Below are positions 1 to 8,811 of a stretch of 64,000 bases of DNA, piece by piece; within the stretch, counting starts at the first letter, position 1; every line of letters begins with the position of its first letter. Below the pieces are notes generated by a model, which did no database searches, had not been told where the DNA came from, and worked only from the letters and a program-made list of their open reading frames with translations. The stretch is taken from contig JANRMQ010000001.1 of NCBI GenBank assembly GCA_040981125.1, forward strand, positions 558,001-622,000, written 5' to 3'. The DNA comes from DASSBQ01 sp040981125 (GTDB lineage: Bacteria > Nitrospirota > Nitrospiria > Nitrospirales > Nitrospiraceae). The position numbers and the translations under genes were made by a program.

Positions 1-1
1 C

Positions 2-559
2 TTAGTTGAAAGTGGGATCGAACGGCATGTCGGCATACTGGCGATAGTCGTCTCCCATCGCCAACAGCACATCGGCCCAGATACGGGTCGGCTCTTTTTC
101 GAATACAATGGTCGGATCGGCCGGCACGGTGATCCATGAGCCGGTCTGCATTTCGGCTTCCAGTTGTCCGGGCCCCCAGCCGGAATAGCCGAGATAGGCG
201 CGGAACGCATCGCGATCGTGTTTCTCGGTGAGAATGCGCTCCATTACATCAAGGTCGCCTCCCAGGCAAACGCCGTCGAACACCGGATGACTATTGTCGG
301 GCACTTGGCTTAACCGATACAACAACATGACTTGATTCGTCTGGACCGGCCCGCCGGCGAATAAGACATGCCGCTGCCCCTCAAGAATGGGCACTTGAGG
401 GAGTGCTTCGGAAATCGACATCGCGGTCGGCCGGTTGACAACCACACCCAACGCGCCGTCCGGGCTGTGCTCGCATAACAGTACGACGGTTTGCCTGAAA
501 TTCGGATCCCGCAGTGCCGGAGCCGCCACTAAAAATATTCCTTTCTCCAACGGTATCAT
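2..559 (-). CDS. YqgE/AlgH family protein (DUF179)
   Basis: Protein of 185 aa of the YqgE/AlgH family, a widespread cytoplasmic family of unclear biochemical role. Family hallmarks are visible: an N-terminal segment 'GIFLVAAPALRDPNF', then 'VLLCEHSPDGALGVVVNRP' and a central 'FAGGPV'. An upstream in-frame start at 595 exists, but the ATG at 559 is preferred because a TAGGAT Shine-Dalgarno-like stretch lies just before it and family members usually begin a few residues before this first motif. The stop codon sits two bases from the window edge, so the gene is complete. It is followed upstream by an amidase gene in the same direction with about 60 bp between them. Confidence 0.9.
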   Translation of the reverse strand: MIPLEKGIFLVAAPALRDPNFRQTVVLLCEHSPDGALGVVVNRPTAMSISEALPQVPILEGQRHVLFAGGPVQTNQVMLLYRLSQVPDNSHPVFDGVCLGGDLDVMERILTEKHDRDAFRAYLGYSGWGPGQLEAEMQTGSWITVPADPTIVFEKEPTRIWADVLLAMGDDYRQYADMPFDPTFN

Positions 560-621
560 CAAATCTATCCTACCGCGCCCCTGTGAAGGGCGCAAGCGAC
601 ACGAGTCATCGGCAAGGCCGA

Positions 622-1416
622 TTATCGCTCATAGGTCGAAGAACGGCGGTCCCGAAGGAGATCGTTGTAGGCGTTGATCTGTTTGCTGCGGGCTTGGGTC
701 GGATCGATCTCGACGATCGTCAACTCATCTTGATCATGCGAAGCTCGATGGAGAATGTTTCCGCGTGGCGTCACGATTTCGCTCTGTCCGACAAAAGTCA
801 GCGCCGCCTTGCCGCCACGCGCTTCCGTGCCGGTGCGGTTTGCCGTCACGCTGAAGACCCGGTTCTCCAGACAACGGGTCACCATTGCGTCCGGACAATG
901 AGGCAGGACCAGATTGGAAGGATGGGCGATCACATCGGCGCCTCTCAACGCCAACGTGCGCGCCGCTTCGGGGTAAAACCAGTCGAAACAGACCATGACT
1001 CCAAGTTTTGCGGGGCCGATGTCCCAGACCAGAAAGCCGGTATCACCCGGCGTGAAGAATAATGTCTCTTCAAAAAACAGATGCGTCTTGCGATAGCATC
1101 CGATAAAGCCGGAGGGACCGACGACAACGGCCGAATTGAAGTACCGGCGGCCGGAGCGCTCGGGTAATCCGGCGACAATTACCATGCGCCTGGTTCGCGC
1201 GAGGTCCAGAAGTCTTTTCGTCGTCTCGCCGTCGGGAACCGGTTCGGATAGCTGTCCCACCTCCTCTTGCGACACGAATTGATAGCCGGTCGCAAAAAGT
1301 TCGGGTAGAACGATCACATCGGACTGCGCACGTTCAAGACGCGCGGCGACCTGATCCAGGTTGCGCTTGACGTCTCCGAATGCAGGAGCGAATTGTAAAA
1401 AGCCGATTCTCATCAT
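622..1416 (-). CDS. Carbon-nitrogen hydrolase (nitrilase/omega-amidase family)
   Basis: Protein of 264 aa that fits a single nitrilase-superfamily domain. The Glu-Lys-Cys triad is visible: Glu39 in 'VLPELF', Lys110 in 'CYRKTHLF' and Cys143 in 'VCFDWFYPE'. Such enzymes hydrolyse small amides; omega-amidase (2-oxoglutaramate) or a repair amidase on deaminated metabolites are the commonest roles, but the substrate cannot be read from sequence. Two adjacent ATG codons (1416 and 1413) are possible starts. It lies directly downstream of a strong terminator that ends the SmbP-like gene, so it probably has its own promoter. Confidence 0.88.
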   Translation of the reverse strand: MMRIGFLQFAPAFGDVKRNLDQVAARLERAQSDVIVLPELFATGYQFVSQEEVGQLSEPVPDGETTKRLLDLARTRRMVIVAGLPERSGRRYFNSAVVVGPSGFIGCYRKTHLFFEETLFFTPGDTGFLVWDIGPAKLGVMVCFDWFYPEAARTLALRGADVIAHPSNLVLPHCPDAMVTRCLENRVFSVTANRTGTEARGGKAALTFVGQSEIVTPRGNILHRASHDQDELTIVEIDPTQARSKQINAYNDLLRDRRSSTYER

Positions 1417-1432
1417 GCTATTCCGGCCAAAC

Positions 1433-1460
1433 AAAAACGGGCAGGGAATCCCCTGCCCGT
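1433..1460 (-). terminator. Rho-independent terminator of the SmbP-like gene
   Basis: A perfect 10-bp inverted repeat (ACGGGCAGGG / CCCTGCCCGT, 4-base loop) is followed on the minus strand by a T-rich run. It lies 26 bp past the stop of the SmbP-like gene and just upstream of the amidase gene. Confidence 0.88.
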
Positions 1461-1485
1461 TTCCTCGTCACACGGACGACAACGT

Positions 1486-1842
1486 TCACATGCCTTCGGA
1501 AAGGTGCGGAATGGCATTCTCAATGGCCTTGGTCGCCACATCGGCATGACCCGCCTTGCCATGTTCGATTCCGTCCTTCAATCCCTTGATCCCTTCACCG
1601 ACATGGGGGTTCTTCGTTTCGGCCATGGCGGCCTCTGCATGTTTCAGCGCTCCCTCCGCATGTTTGACCAGCGCATCGGCATGCCCCTGCTTCCCGTGGG
1701 CCACCGCCTCTTGCGCGTGCTCCACCGCCTCGGCCTGGTGTTTATTGGCCTTGGCGAAGGCCATACCTCCCATGACGGGAGCGACAACGAACGCCAGCAT
1801 GGCGCCGGCGACCACGGCTCTCCGCAACATTGTTGTATGCAT
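1486..1842 (-). CDS. SmbP-like small periplasmic metal-binding protein
   Basis: Precursor of 118 aa. Residues 1-30 form a signal peptide ending in 'GGMAFA'. The mature part is almost entirely a His-rich helical repeat with a 7-residue spacing (for example 'HAQEAVAHGKQGHADALVKH'), low in aromatic residues and devoid of Cys. This is the architecture of SmbP, the small Cu/Ni/Zn-binding periplasmic protein first described in Nitrosomonas europaea and common in nitrifiers. Start chosen at 1842 because AGGAGG lies 4-5 bases upstream. It is monocistronic with its own terminator. A role in metal buffering is inferred from the family. Confidence 0.85.
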   Translation of the reverse strand: MHTTMLRRAVVAGAMLAFVVAPVMGGMAFAKANKHQAEAVEHAQEAVAHGKQGHADALVKHAEGALKHAEAAMAETKNPHVGEGIKGLKDGIEHGKAGHADVATKAIENAIPHLSEGM

Positions 1843-1926
1843 GGAATCCTCCTCTGTAAGTGTGTGTGGCGCTGGTAAGACGGAAATTTAAGCGCGTATC
1901 CAGCATAAACAGGCCCCTACGTAGTG

Positions 1927-2820
1927 TCAAGACGGTCGCGGCGCGGCTTTCCCCGGCATCTCCTGAAGTCCCAGCACTTTTTGCAGCGAGGCTAGATCCT
2001 GTTCCACCGGGCACCCGAAATCACGACTCCATTCCCACCAGGAACCGGGATAATTTTTTACCTTCTCATATCCGGCTAGTCTTAAGATGAAATACAGCCA
2101 CGACGATCGGACACCGCCGGTGCAATAGCAGACTGTTTGCTTCGCCTTATCCAACCCCTTGTGATCGAGCAATGACTGAATCTTGTCCAGATTCTTGACG
2201 GTCGCGTCGGGATTAAGAAACCCGTTCCATGCCACATGGATCGCCGTGGGAATATGGCCCGGCCGCGGGATGCCGGACACTTCCTTTCCCAAGAACTCCT
2301 CCAAGCTGCGGGCATCGACGATCACGGTGTCCGGGTGCGGCCGCCGGACCACCGCCTTTAACTCGTCCTTCGTGATCATTCTGTGCGGGTCGGCAGCAAC
2401 GGTGAAGGACCCTGGGTTCGGCACGACTCGGCCGTGCTCAAACGGCCGGCGTTCCTCGATCCACTTGACCCAGCCCCCGTCGAGAATCTTCAGATTCCGA
2501 TGTCCCAGGTATTCCAGCATCCAGAACATGCGGCCTTCATCGCCCCAATTGTCGAAGGGATTGGAATAAATAACGATCTCGCTGTCATTGTTGATCCCAA
2601 GCAACCGCAGCTTCTTCTCGGTCCGCGGAAAATCCGGGTCCAGCAGCCCTTTGGCCACCGCGTCAGGATCGCTGTAGTCATGCCAAGTCGTATGGACGGC
2701 TCCGGGAATATGGCCGCCGAACTCATAGGCCGCTTTGCCTCGAACATCAATAATGACGAGGCCCGGCTGCCCCAGCCGGCGCTGAAGCGTATCCGTATCG
2801 ATAAGTAATGGATGTGCCAT
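1927..2820 (-). CDS. Sulfurtransferase with two rhodanese domains
   Basis: Protein of 297 aa with two rhodanese domains, as in thiosulfate and 3-mercaptopyruvate sulfurtransferases. The N-terminal domain (about 5-125) has 'GHIPGAVHTTWHDYS' but no active-site Cys. The C-terminal domain (about 150-275) carries the active loop Cys233-Thr-Gly-Gly-Val-Arg. The loop is closer to thiosulfate sulfurtransferase than to the CG[S/T]GV loop of mercaptopyruvate enzymes, so the donor is left open. No signal peptide, so cytoplasmic. Overlapping plus-strand ORFs are shadows. Confidence 0.9.
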   Translation of the reverse strand: MAHPLLIDTDTLQRRLGQPGLVIIDVRGKAAYEFGGHIPGAVHTTWHDYSDPDAVAKGLLDPDFPRTEKKLRLLGINNDSEIVIYSNPFDNWGDEGRMFWMLEYLGHRNLKILDGGWVKWIEERRPFEHGRVVPNPGSFTVAADPHRMITKDELKAVVRRPHPDTVIVDARSLEEFLGKEVSGIPRPGHIPTAIHVAWNGFLNPDATVKNLDKIQSLLDHKGLDKAKQTVCYCTGGVRSSWLYFILRLAGYEKVKNYPGSWWEWSRDFGCPVEQDLASLQKVLGLQEMPGKAAPRPS

Positions 2821-3076
2821 CGTAAATTTTTACCTCATGGTTCAACATGAACTGTTCCGCCATGGTCCGGTCCGACTGACGGAACTCGTCCGGTTTTAAC
2901 CCGGAGCTGCGCGCGGGACACGGTCGGATTGTCGTTCGTCGCGAGACCAACCTTGTTCTTAACATGGCCCATCGAGCTTCCGTCAAGATGTGATACCGCA
3001 CCATTGCTCCGACACTCAACTGCCGCCGCGGTCCGGCGGATATCAAGCGGCGACAATCAGTAATATCTGCGCGTGG

Positions 3077-4021
3077 CTATGCGGCTAACAGGGCCGACAA
3101 GTGGCTGTCCACAGACGCAGCCAATGCGGGAAGGTGATACCCGCCTTCCAAGCAGGATAGCACACGACCCCGGCAATGACGCACAGCGATGTCTGCGACC
3201 ATGCCCGTCAATTCCGCATAGCCTTGTTCCGTTAATCCCATGCCGGCCAATGGATCATCCCGGTGGGCGTCGAATCCCGCCGAAATAATCACAAAATCCG
3301 GCTTGAAGGAGTCGGCGGCCGGTAGTAGGACCCGCCGAAAAATCTCCGCATACTCCCGGTCGCCGTCTCCCGCGGAGAGGGGCACATTGATCGTGAGCCC
3401 CTCCGCCTTCCCTGTGCCACGTTCAGCCGCTTTCCCGGTCCCGGGATAATGAGGGTATTGGTGTGTACTGAAGAACAACACCGACGGGTCGGCGTAGAAC
3501 GTGTGCTGTGTCCCGTTGCCATGGTGCACGTCCCAATCGACGATGAGCACCCGCTGAAGGCCATGCCGGCGCTGCAAATACCGCGCGGCGATCGCCACAT
3601 TATTAAAAAAGCAAAAACCCATGGCTCGATCATGCTCGGCATGGTGCCCGGGCGGCCGCACGGCACAGAACACATGGTCCACCCGCCCGGCCATGACGGC
3701 ATCGACGCCGACCAGAGCGCCTCCCGCCGCCAAATAGGCCGCCTCCAGCGTCCCCGGCGACATGGCGGTATCGGGATCCAGGGAGACACGGCCACGGGCC
3801 GGCGCATGGGCCTTCAGTCCCTCGATATAGGAAGCAGCATGAACCTGTAGCAGCCAGTCATCCGAAGCAGGAGCCGGCTCGATTTGGATCAGGCGATCAA
3901 GCAGCCCCGTCGATTCGAGCCGGGTGAGGATTGCCTTGAGCCGTTGCGGGGACTCCGGATGCCCCGCTCCCATGTCGTGGTTCAGGTAAGAGGGATGATA
4001 AATAAAACCTGTGCGGGCCAT
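3077..4021 (-). CDS. Histone deacetylase superfamily hydrolase
   Basis: Protein of 314 aa covering one arginase/deacetylase-fold domain of the HDAC family. The zinc and charge-relay residues are present: 'RPPGHH' (His126-His127), 'DWDVHHGNG' (Asp164, His166 as zinc ligands) and 'AGFDAHRDDPL'. Bacterial homologues deacetylate acetylpolyamines, acetoin-type compounds or acetyl-lysine; the substrate is not predictable here. Start is the ATG at 4021; the Shine-Dalgarno is weak. About 250 bp separate its end from the sulfurtransferase gene and contain nothing recognisable. Confidence 0.9.
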   Translation of the reverse strand: MARTGFIYHPSYLNHDMGAGHPESPQRLKAILTRLESTGLLDRLIQIEPAPASDDWLLQVHAASYIEGLKAHAPARGRVSLDPDTAMSPGTLEAAYLAAGGALVGVDAVMAGRVDHVFCAVRPPGHHAEHDRAMGFCFFNNVAIAARYLQRRHGLQRVLIVDWDVHHGNGTQHTFYADPSVLFFSTHQYPHYPGTGKAAERGTGKAEGLTINVPLSAGDGDREYAEIFRRVLLPAADSFKPDFVIISAGFDAHRDDPLAGMGLTEQGYAELTGMVADIAVRHCRGRVLSCLEGGYHLPALAASVDSHLSALLAA

Positions 4022-4181
4022 TGTAAGATCCGTGTTCGGAAAACAAAGGCGTGAACCATTGGCGCTCTCTATTCCATGCTATGCAGCGGCGCCTCGCATC
4101 GTATCACGCGGGAAAGATCATAGACAATGAAGCGCGCGCGTGGTACCGTCGCGCTCCACTGTAAGATTGGAGAGAATCGCC

Positions 4182-4499
4182 ATGCCGAATCCTCGCATCG
4201 AGCCGCTCAAGAAAGTCCTCGCGATCGATCCCAATGACGATGTGGCCTGGTTCGGTTTGGGCAAAGCCTACATGGAAGATCAGAATTGGCAGGAGGCGGC
4301 AACGGCTCTGGAGCGCTGTATCGCAGTGAAGCCGACCTACTCCGCCGCTTATTACGCCTTAGCCCAGTCTCTCCAGCGCCTGCATCGCATCGACGACTGT
4401 CGCCGAATCTGCGATCAAGGCATCGAAATCTCCACGAAGAACGGCGACGCCATGGTGACGAAGAATCTCGAACAATTGAAGAGCACGCTCACGGGCTGA
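4182..4499 (+). CDS. Small TPR-repeat protein
   Basis: Protein of 105 aa made of about two and a half TPR motifs ('DDVAWFGLGKAYMEDQNW', 'YSAAYYALAQSLQRLHRI'). It has no signal peptide or membrane segment. The start at 4182 is preferred to an upstream ATG at 4140 because GGAGAG lies 8 bases before it and the TPR begins shortly after. It is a likely protein-interaction adaptor of unknown partner and ends 13 bp before the convergent gene at 4513. Confidence 0.75.
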   Translation: MPNPRIEPLKKVLAIDPNDDVAWFGLGKAYMEDQNWQEAATALERCIAVKPTYSAAYYALAQSLQRLHRIDDCRRICDQGIEISTKNGDAMVTKNLEQLKSTLTG

Positions 4500-4512
4500 G
4501 GAGCCGGCCTCG

Positions 4513-5358
4513 CTACAGCAACTGCCGCATTGCCGCCATCCCGCTCTCCTGCAACGGCTGGTCCGCCGAAGGATTCAAGACGAGCATCCTGACCCGCGGA
4601 TAAGCCTGCTGATGCCTGGAACGCTCCACCACCACGACATTGCCGAGCCGTACGCCGGATTTGGACGGCACGGGTTCCACATCCCACAGGGCGAGCAGAA
4701 CACCGCTCAGGTGTCGCAATGAAGGAAGCAGGATACTGAGAGCACCGGTGAACTGCTTGATATCCAGCAGCACGGACCCGCTCCCCCGGGACGCCGGACT
4801 GCTTTTCTCGACGTTCGGGACCGAAATCGCAAGCAGCACCGGATCGCAATAGTCCGACAGTTGTTTCGCTTTTTGGCGCACCCGGGCCAGGATCGCGCGG
4901 GTCAACAAATCTCCCGGCATCGACGCCTCTTCGTCATCGCTCGACAGCAGCCGCAGCCGAAGGGACAGCTCCTTCGATCGTTCAGCCGCTCCCACCATGG
5001 CCGTGATCTCCACAAAGAACCGTTCATGATTGAGATGACATTCGAGATCCGCCGAACGAGCCTGCGATTCCGGCAGGAACCGCACCGTGGCGCCGACCCG
5101 GATAAGCAATGTCGCCAATTCCAACTCAGCCAACGCGCTTTCCTGAACTCCTCGATCTCGGCCGTTGAGCCGGTGAATGAGCCGGTCGAGCCGCTGCCGA
5201 CTCCCGCCATCCGCGCATTGCCGATGAAGCGTCTCCCATCGGGCCTGCGCTCCATCCGTCGCCGTTTTTGAAGTCAACAAATGCCGGATGCGACGCGGAC
5301 CAACGACATCTTGGCCGAACCATGGAACAGTCTTCCGATAACGGCTGAATCGCGGCAT
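4513..5358 (-). CDS. Hypothetical protein with PD-(D/E)XK-like core
   Basis: Protein of 281 aa that I do not recognise as a named family. Its middle has a helix 'ALAELELATLLIRVGATV', then 'SADLECHLN' and a strand 'RFFVEITAM'. The order Glu, Asp, Glu-x-Thr resembles the PD-(D/E)XK nuclease core, with Thr where Lys is usual. The C-terminal half has strands 'PVLLAISVPN' and 'LSGVLLALWDVEP' and a dispensable-looking tail. Start at 5358 is supported by GGAGGG seven bases upstream; the upstream in-frame start is GTG. It follows the 109-aa gene by 18 bp, so the two form an operon. Function unknown; nuclease activity would be inference only. Confidence 0.65.
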   Translation of the reverse strand: MPRFSRYRKTVPWFGQDVVGPRRIRHLLTSKTATDGAQARWETLHRQCADGGSRQRLDRLIHRLNGRDRGVQESALAELELATLLIRVGATVRFLPESQARSADLECHLNHERFFVEITAMVGAAERSKELSLRLRLLSSDDEEASMPGDLLTRAILARVRQKAKQLSDYCDPVLLAISVPNVEKSSPASRGSGSVLLDIKQFTGALSILLPSLRHLSGVLLALWDVEPVPSKSGVRLGNVVVVERSRHQQAYPRVRMLVLNPSADQPLQESGMAAMRQLL

Positions 5359-5376
5359 GACTCGTCCCTCCACCGA

Positions 5377-5706
5377 TCACGAGGCGGCTCCTGTTCCTGG
5401 ATCTTCACCGCCCGGCACATTCGGTTCACCTGACTCCTGAGGTATCGCGCGCGCCATGCCATCCAGCCAGCGCCCCGCGCAATCAAGTATCTCCCGCACC
5501 AATGGCTCCGGTTGGCCGGTCTGCTTCATGGTCCATTGGCAGATATATCCGACGAGATCCTCACGGTTGAACCGGCACGTGGCGTGAAGCGCAAGCGCCG
5601 TCATTTCGGTGAAACCGGTTCGCAATATCCTGTCTACAATCTCCCGGCTATGGGAAGTGCTCGCCGTCACGTATTGAACGGCCCGGTTCAGTTCCTGATC
5701 GGTCAT
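5377..5706 (-). CDS. Hypothetical protein, 109 aa
   Basis: Soluble, probably helical protein with no signal peptide or recognised domain; the first 85 residues look folded and the last 25 (rich in Gly, Pro, Glu) look disordered. It is the first gene of a two-gene unit with the PD-(D/E)XK-like protein 18 bp downstream. The Shine-Dalgarno is weak. No function can be assigned. Confidence 0.6.
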   Translation of the reverse strand: MTDQELNRAVQYVTASTSHSREIVDRILRTGFTEMTALALHATCRFNREDLVGYICQWTMKQTGQPEPLVREILDCAGRWLDGMARAIPQESGEPNVPGGEDPGTGAAS

Positions 5707-5868
5707 GGCTCATGTTCCGCCTGCAAATTGTAAAGCATACCGCTTCACGGCTGTCAACGGAGCCATGACGGCATACTCCCTGAAACCGGCGGGAAAAATT
5801 TTTCCACTCCCATAAGACTCGGATGCTATGATTCGAATTGATCGGCATCAACAAAATAGGAGCACGGT

Positions 5869-7689
5869 ATGAAGAGAGACGGTTCTGTGCTGACCCAACC
5901 CCGACGGAGATCAAACAACGGCAGGCAGCCTGTTCCGTCGCGATGGGACCTCTCAACGATCCTCCCGGCCCCGGTTACCCACTTTGACCGTCACATCGAT
6001 GAATTAAAGGATCTCGTCGCCCAACTCGAGGCGCGACGCTCCGGCCTCGTCCCCTCGATTGAGAAACAAGAGTTCCTGGAGATTCTGCGGCTCAATGAGG
6101 AAATAGCCACGCGCTCATCAATGCTGGGCGCTTACGCCTACCTGTGGTTTTCAGAGAACACGACCGATCTCAAGGCACGCTCGTTCAAGACTAAGGTCGA
6201 GGAGGCGCTCACGGCGCTTCAAAACCGGCTCTTATTCTTTGAGTTATGGTGGCAAGGGGTTGATGATTCAAACGCACTGCGGCTGATGGAGCAGGCAGCG
6301 GATTTTCGCTACCATCTCGAGACAATCCGCCGATTTAAGCCTCACACTCTGACGGAACAGGAAGAACAGGTCGTCAACATCAAAAACATCACCGGGCGCA
6401 GCGCGATCCGGACTCTTTACGATGTCGTGACGAACGGATTTACATTTTCATTGCGTGTTCAGGGCGCGAAAAAAAAGACGCTGACGCGAGAGGCGCTCAT
6501 GGCCTATCTCCGCCATCCCAAGACCTCCATGCGCGAGGCGGCGTATCAGGAACTCTATCGGGTTTATTCTGCCCATCATGATCTCTTGGGCGAAGTGTAT
6601 AAGACCCTCGTGAATGACTGGAAAGCTGAAAACCTTCAATTGCGGCATTTCTCATCCCCGATTGCCTCCCGAAACCTGGGCAACGATATTCCGGATCAAG
6701 CGGTCGATGCGCTCTTGTCGGTCTGTGTCAAAAACCGCGATGTCTTTCAACATTACTTCAAGCTGAAAGCCCGCCTGTGCAGGATCAAGCCGATGTCCCG
6801 GTATCATATCTATGCGCCGCACCAGGCAGAGCGCAAGAAGTACCGATACGCCGATGCGGTTCGCATGGTCCTCGAAGCCTACCGAGGATTTTCGCCGCAA
6901 TTGGCCGAACTGGCGGAGCGTGTCTTCGCGGAACGGCACATCGACGCTGAACTCCGTCCCGGGAAAATGGGAGGAGCCTACTGTTACAGCATCGTACCCT
7001 CCATGACACCGTATCTGCTCCTAAATTTCACCGGTGAAGCCCGCGATATCGCGACGATGGCCCACGAACTGGGACATGCCATCCATGGGATGCTGGCCGC
7101 CGATCATTCGGTTTTCACGTTTCATTCCACCCTGCCGCTGGCTGAAACGGCTTCTGTGTTCGGCGAGCGCATTCTATCCGACGCGCTTATGAGTCAAGAA
7201 TCAGACCGGCGTGTGAAGCAGGCATTGCTCCTGGCGCAACTCGACGATATCTACGCGACGGTCATGCGGCAAGCTTATTTTGTCCTGTTTGAACAACGCG
7301 CACATGAAATGATTGCGGACGGTGCGACGGTCACGGACCTGGCCCAGAGCTACCTGGTCTCGCTCCAAGAGCAATTTGGGAAAGGCATGCGCATCCCGCG
7401 CGAATTCCAGTGGGAATGGTTGACGATTCCCCACATATTCGCCAGCCCATTCTATTGCTATGCCTACAGCTTCGGGAACCTGCTGGTGCTCGCCCTATAT
7501 CGCATGTATCAGGACCAGGGGGCCGATTTCGTCCCACGCTACATCAATGTATTGGCCACCGGAGGGTCCAAGCCGCCGCGGGACATTTTGCAGCAGGTAG
7601 GAGTCGATATGGCGTCCGAGGCGTTCTGGCAATCCGGATTTCAGGCGATATCCGACATGGTGGTCCAGTTGGAAAACACGCTGGACTAG
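5869..7689 (+). CDS. pepF: Oligoendopeptidase F-like M3 metallopeptidase
   Basis: Cytoplasmic zinc endopeptidase of 606 aa, the usual length for the M3B (PepF) family, which cleaves short to medium peptides. The catalytic motif His399-Glu-x-x-His403 ('MAHELGHAIHGML') is followed by 'AETASVFGE', which supplies the third ligand Glu. The N-terminal part matches the helical oligoendopeptidase domain ('LEARRSGL', 'ENTTDLKARSFKTKVEEAL'). Start supported by AGGAG nine bases upstream. It stands alone, transcribed away from the 5706 gene. Confidence 0.93.
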   Translation: MKRDGSVLTQPRRRSNNGRQPVPSRWDLSTILPAPVTHFDRHIDELKDLVAQLEARRSGLVPSIEKQEFLEILRLNEEIATRSSMLGAYAYLWFSENTTDLKARSFKTKVEEALTALQNRLLFFELWWQGVDDSNALRLMEQAADFRYHLETIRRFKPHTLTEQEEQVVNIKNITGRSAIRTLYDVVTNGFTFSLRVQGAKKKTLTREALMAYLRHPKTSMREAAYQELYRVYSAHHDLLGEVYKTLVNDWKAENLQLRHFSSPIASRNLGNDIPDQAVDALLSVCVKNRDVFQHYFKLKARLCRIKPMSRYHIYAPHQAERKKYRYADAVRMVLEAYRGFSPQLAELAERVFAERHIDAELRPGKMGGAYCYSIVPSMTPYLLLNFTGEARDIATMAHELGHAIHGMLAADHSVFTFHSTLPLAETASVFGERILSDALMSQESDRRVKQALLLAQLDDIYATVMRQAYFVLFEQRAHEMIADGATVTDLAQSYLVSLQEQFGKGMRIPREFQWEWLTIPHIFASPFYCYAYSFGNLLVLALYRMYQDQGADFVPRYINVLATGGSKPPRDILQQVGVDMASEAFWQSGFQAISDMVVQLENTLD

Positions 7690-7763
7690 CCGATTTCCGA
7701 TTCCTGCTCCATATTTTCCCCCAGCCAGTTGACAGTCTCAAAGGTCCGATGTATACTTCTTCC

Positions 7764-7783
7764 TGATAACGGTTATCATAATC
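7764..7783 (+). promoter_or_regulatory. Putative Fur box before bfd
   Basis: The 19-mer at 7765-7783 agrees with the classical Fur box consensus at 15 of 19 positions and contains a perfect inverted repeat TGATAAC-G-GTTATCA (7764-7778). It lies 55 bp before a gene for a bacterioferritin-associated ferredoxin, a usual Fur target, so iron repression is likely. Confidence 0.75.
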
Positions 7784-7837
7784 GTTCATGACGACCGCCG
7801 ACTGTTCGGAGATCGTCGAACATAAGGAACCATCCAA

Positions 7838-8047
7838 ATGTATGTTTGTCTCTGTAAAGGACTGACGGAGTCGGATGTGCGGGAGGCGGGACTTTCAGGT
7901 TGTTCGACGGCTCGTCAGATTATTGCGCAGTTCGGGTTGAAAGAAGGCGGTTGCTGCGGCCGCTGTGCCAAAAACATCTGTGAGCTGGTATCCTTGTCAA
8001 AATCTCCGCTTGATTGTCCCATGCTAAAATCAACCGCATCCAAATAA
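7838..8047 (+). CDS. bfd: Bacterioferritin-associated ferredoxin
   Basis: Small [2Fe-2S] protein of 69 aa. The Bfd cluster ligands are visible as Cys4-x-Cys6 near the N-terminus and Cys40-Gly-Arg-Cys43. Bfd reduces bacterioferritin to release stored iron when iron is short. Start supported by AAGGAAC about 8 bases upstream. The Fur box in front fits induction under iron starvation. No bacterioferritin gene lies nearby, so the partner is encoded elsewhere. Confidence 0.9.
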   Translation: MYVCLCKGLTESDVREAGLSGCSTARQIIAQFGLKEGGCCGRCAKNICELVSLSKSPLDCPMLKSTASK

Positions 8048-8112
8048 CACATCGCCAGAAAAGCGATTCCCTGTCGACAATGCGCCTACCAGCGGGCCCT
8101 CATCGGTGCAGA

Positions 8113-8718
8113 CTAATCCCGTAGTCCTGCCTTCATCGCTTTCGCTATCTCGGCCACACGGGTTCCCAATGCTCGAGCATTTGCCAGCTCCTGGTCATCA
8201 ATTCCGGGACTCTCTCCTTCGGTCGTGGCCGACGCTCCGAAAGCACCGCCCCCGCTCACGACGATCATATAATTCCCAAGCATCGCCGCAAGGATCGACA
8301 ACATGGTCACCTCCTTACCGCTCGACACCTGGCCTCCTGTCGCGAAGGCCGCTCCCACCTTGTTCTTCATCTTGAAGTCGGGGAAAACTCCAAATTTGAA
8401 CTGCCAATTGTCAAAGAATGTTTTCACTTCTCCCGCCATATTCGACCAATAGACCGGCGATCCCACGACAATCGCATCCGAGCCGAAGAGATCGTCCGCC
8501 ACGACCTGCTCCACTCGCTTGATCACTACCTGCGCCCCCGACACCGTCCGTGCGCCGGCGCCCACCGCGTCCGCCATCTTTTCCGTATTCCCGGAGGTTG
8601 AATGGTAGGCCACCAGCACCCGTACTTCCTGCAAGGGATCGCCTGCTGCGTACACCGACCCAGAGGCCGCCGTGACAACTCCCATCACTGCGATGAAGAA
8701 GCCCACCATGCGACACAT
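8113..8718 (-). CDS. Exported flavodoxin/WrbA-like protein
   Basis: Protein of 201 aa. Residues 1-28 form a signal peptide ('FFIAVMGVVTAASGSVYAAG'). The mature part is a flavodoxin-fold domain with an FMN phosphate loop 'HSTSGNTEKMA', 'VGSPVYWSNMAGEVKTFFDN' and 'FATGGQVSSGKE', as in WrbA-type NAD(P)H:quinone oxidoreductases. The start at 8718 is chosen for GAGGTG just upstream; the longer in-frame start at 8775 would spoil the signal peptide. A periplasmic flavodoxin is unusual, since WrbA is normally cytoplasmic. The role is unknown. Confidence 0.82.
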   Translation of the reverse strand: MCRMVGFFIAVMGVVTAASGSVYAAGDPLQEVRVLVAYHSTSGNTEKMADAVGAGARTVSGAQVVIKRVEQVVADDLFGSDAIVVGSPVYWSNMAGEVKTFFDNWQFKFGVFPDFKMKNKVGAAFATGGQVSSGKEVTMLSILAAMLGNYMIVVSGGGAFGASATTEGESPGIDDQELANARALGTRVAEIAKAMKAGLRD

Positions 8719-8811
8719 AGTCACCTCACCTATTTGCTGGAAATGGCCGTTGAAGACAGCGTTGGGAGAGCGCACGAGCGGAGATGAGACAACAACCAGC
8801 GAGACGGCGGT

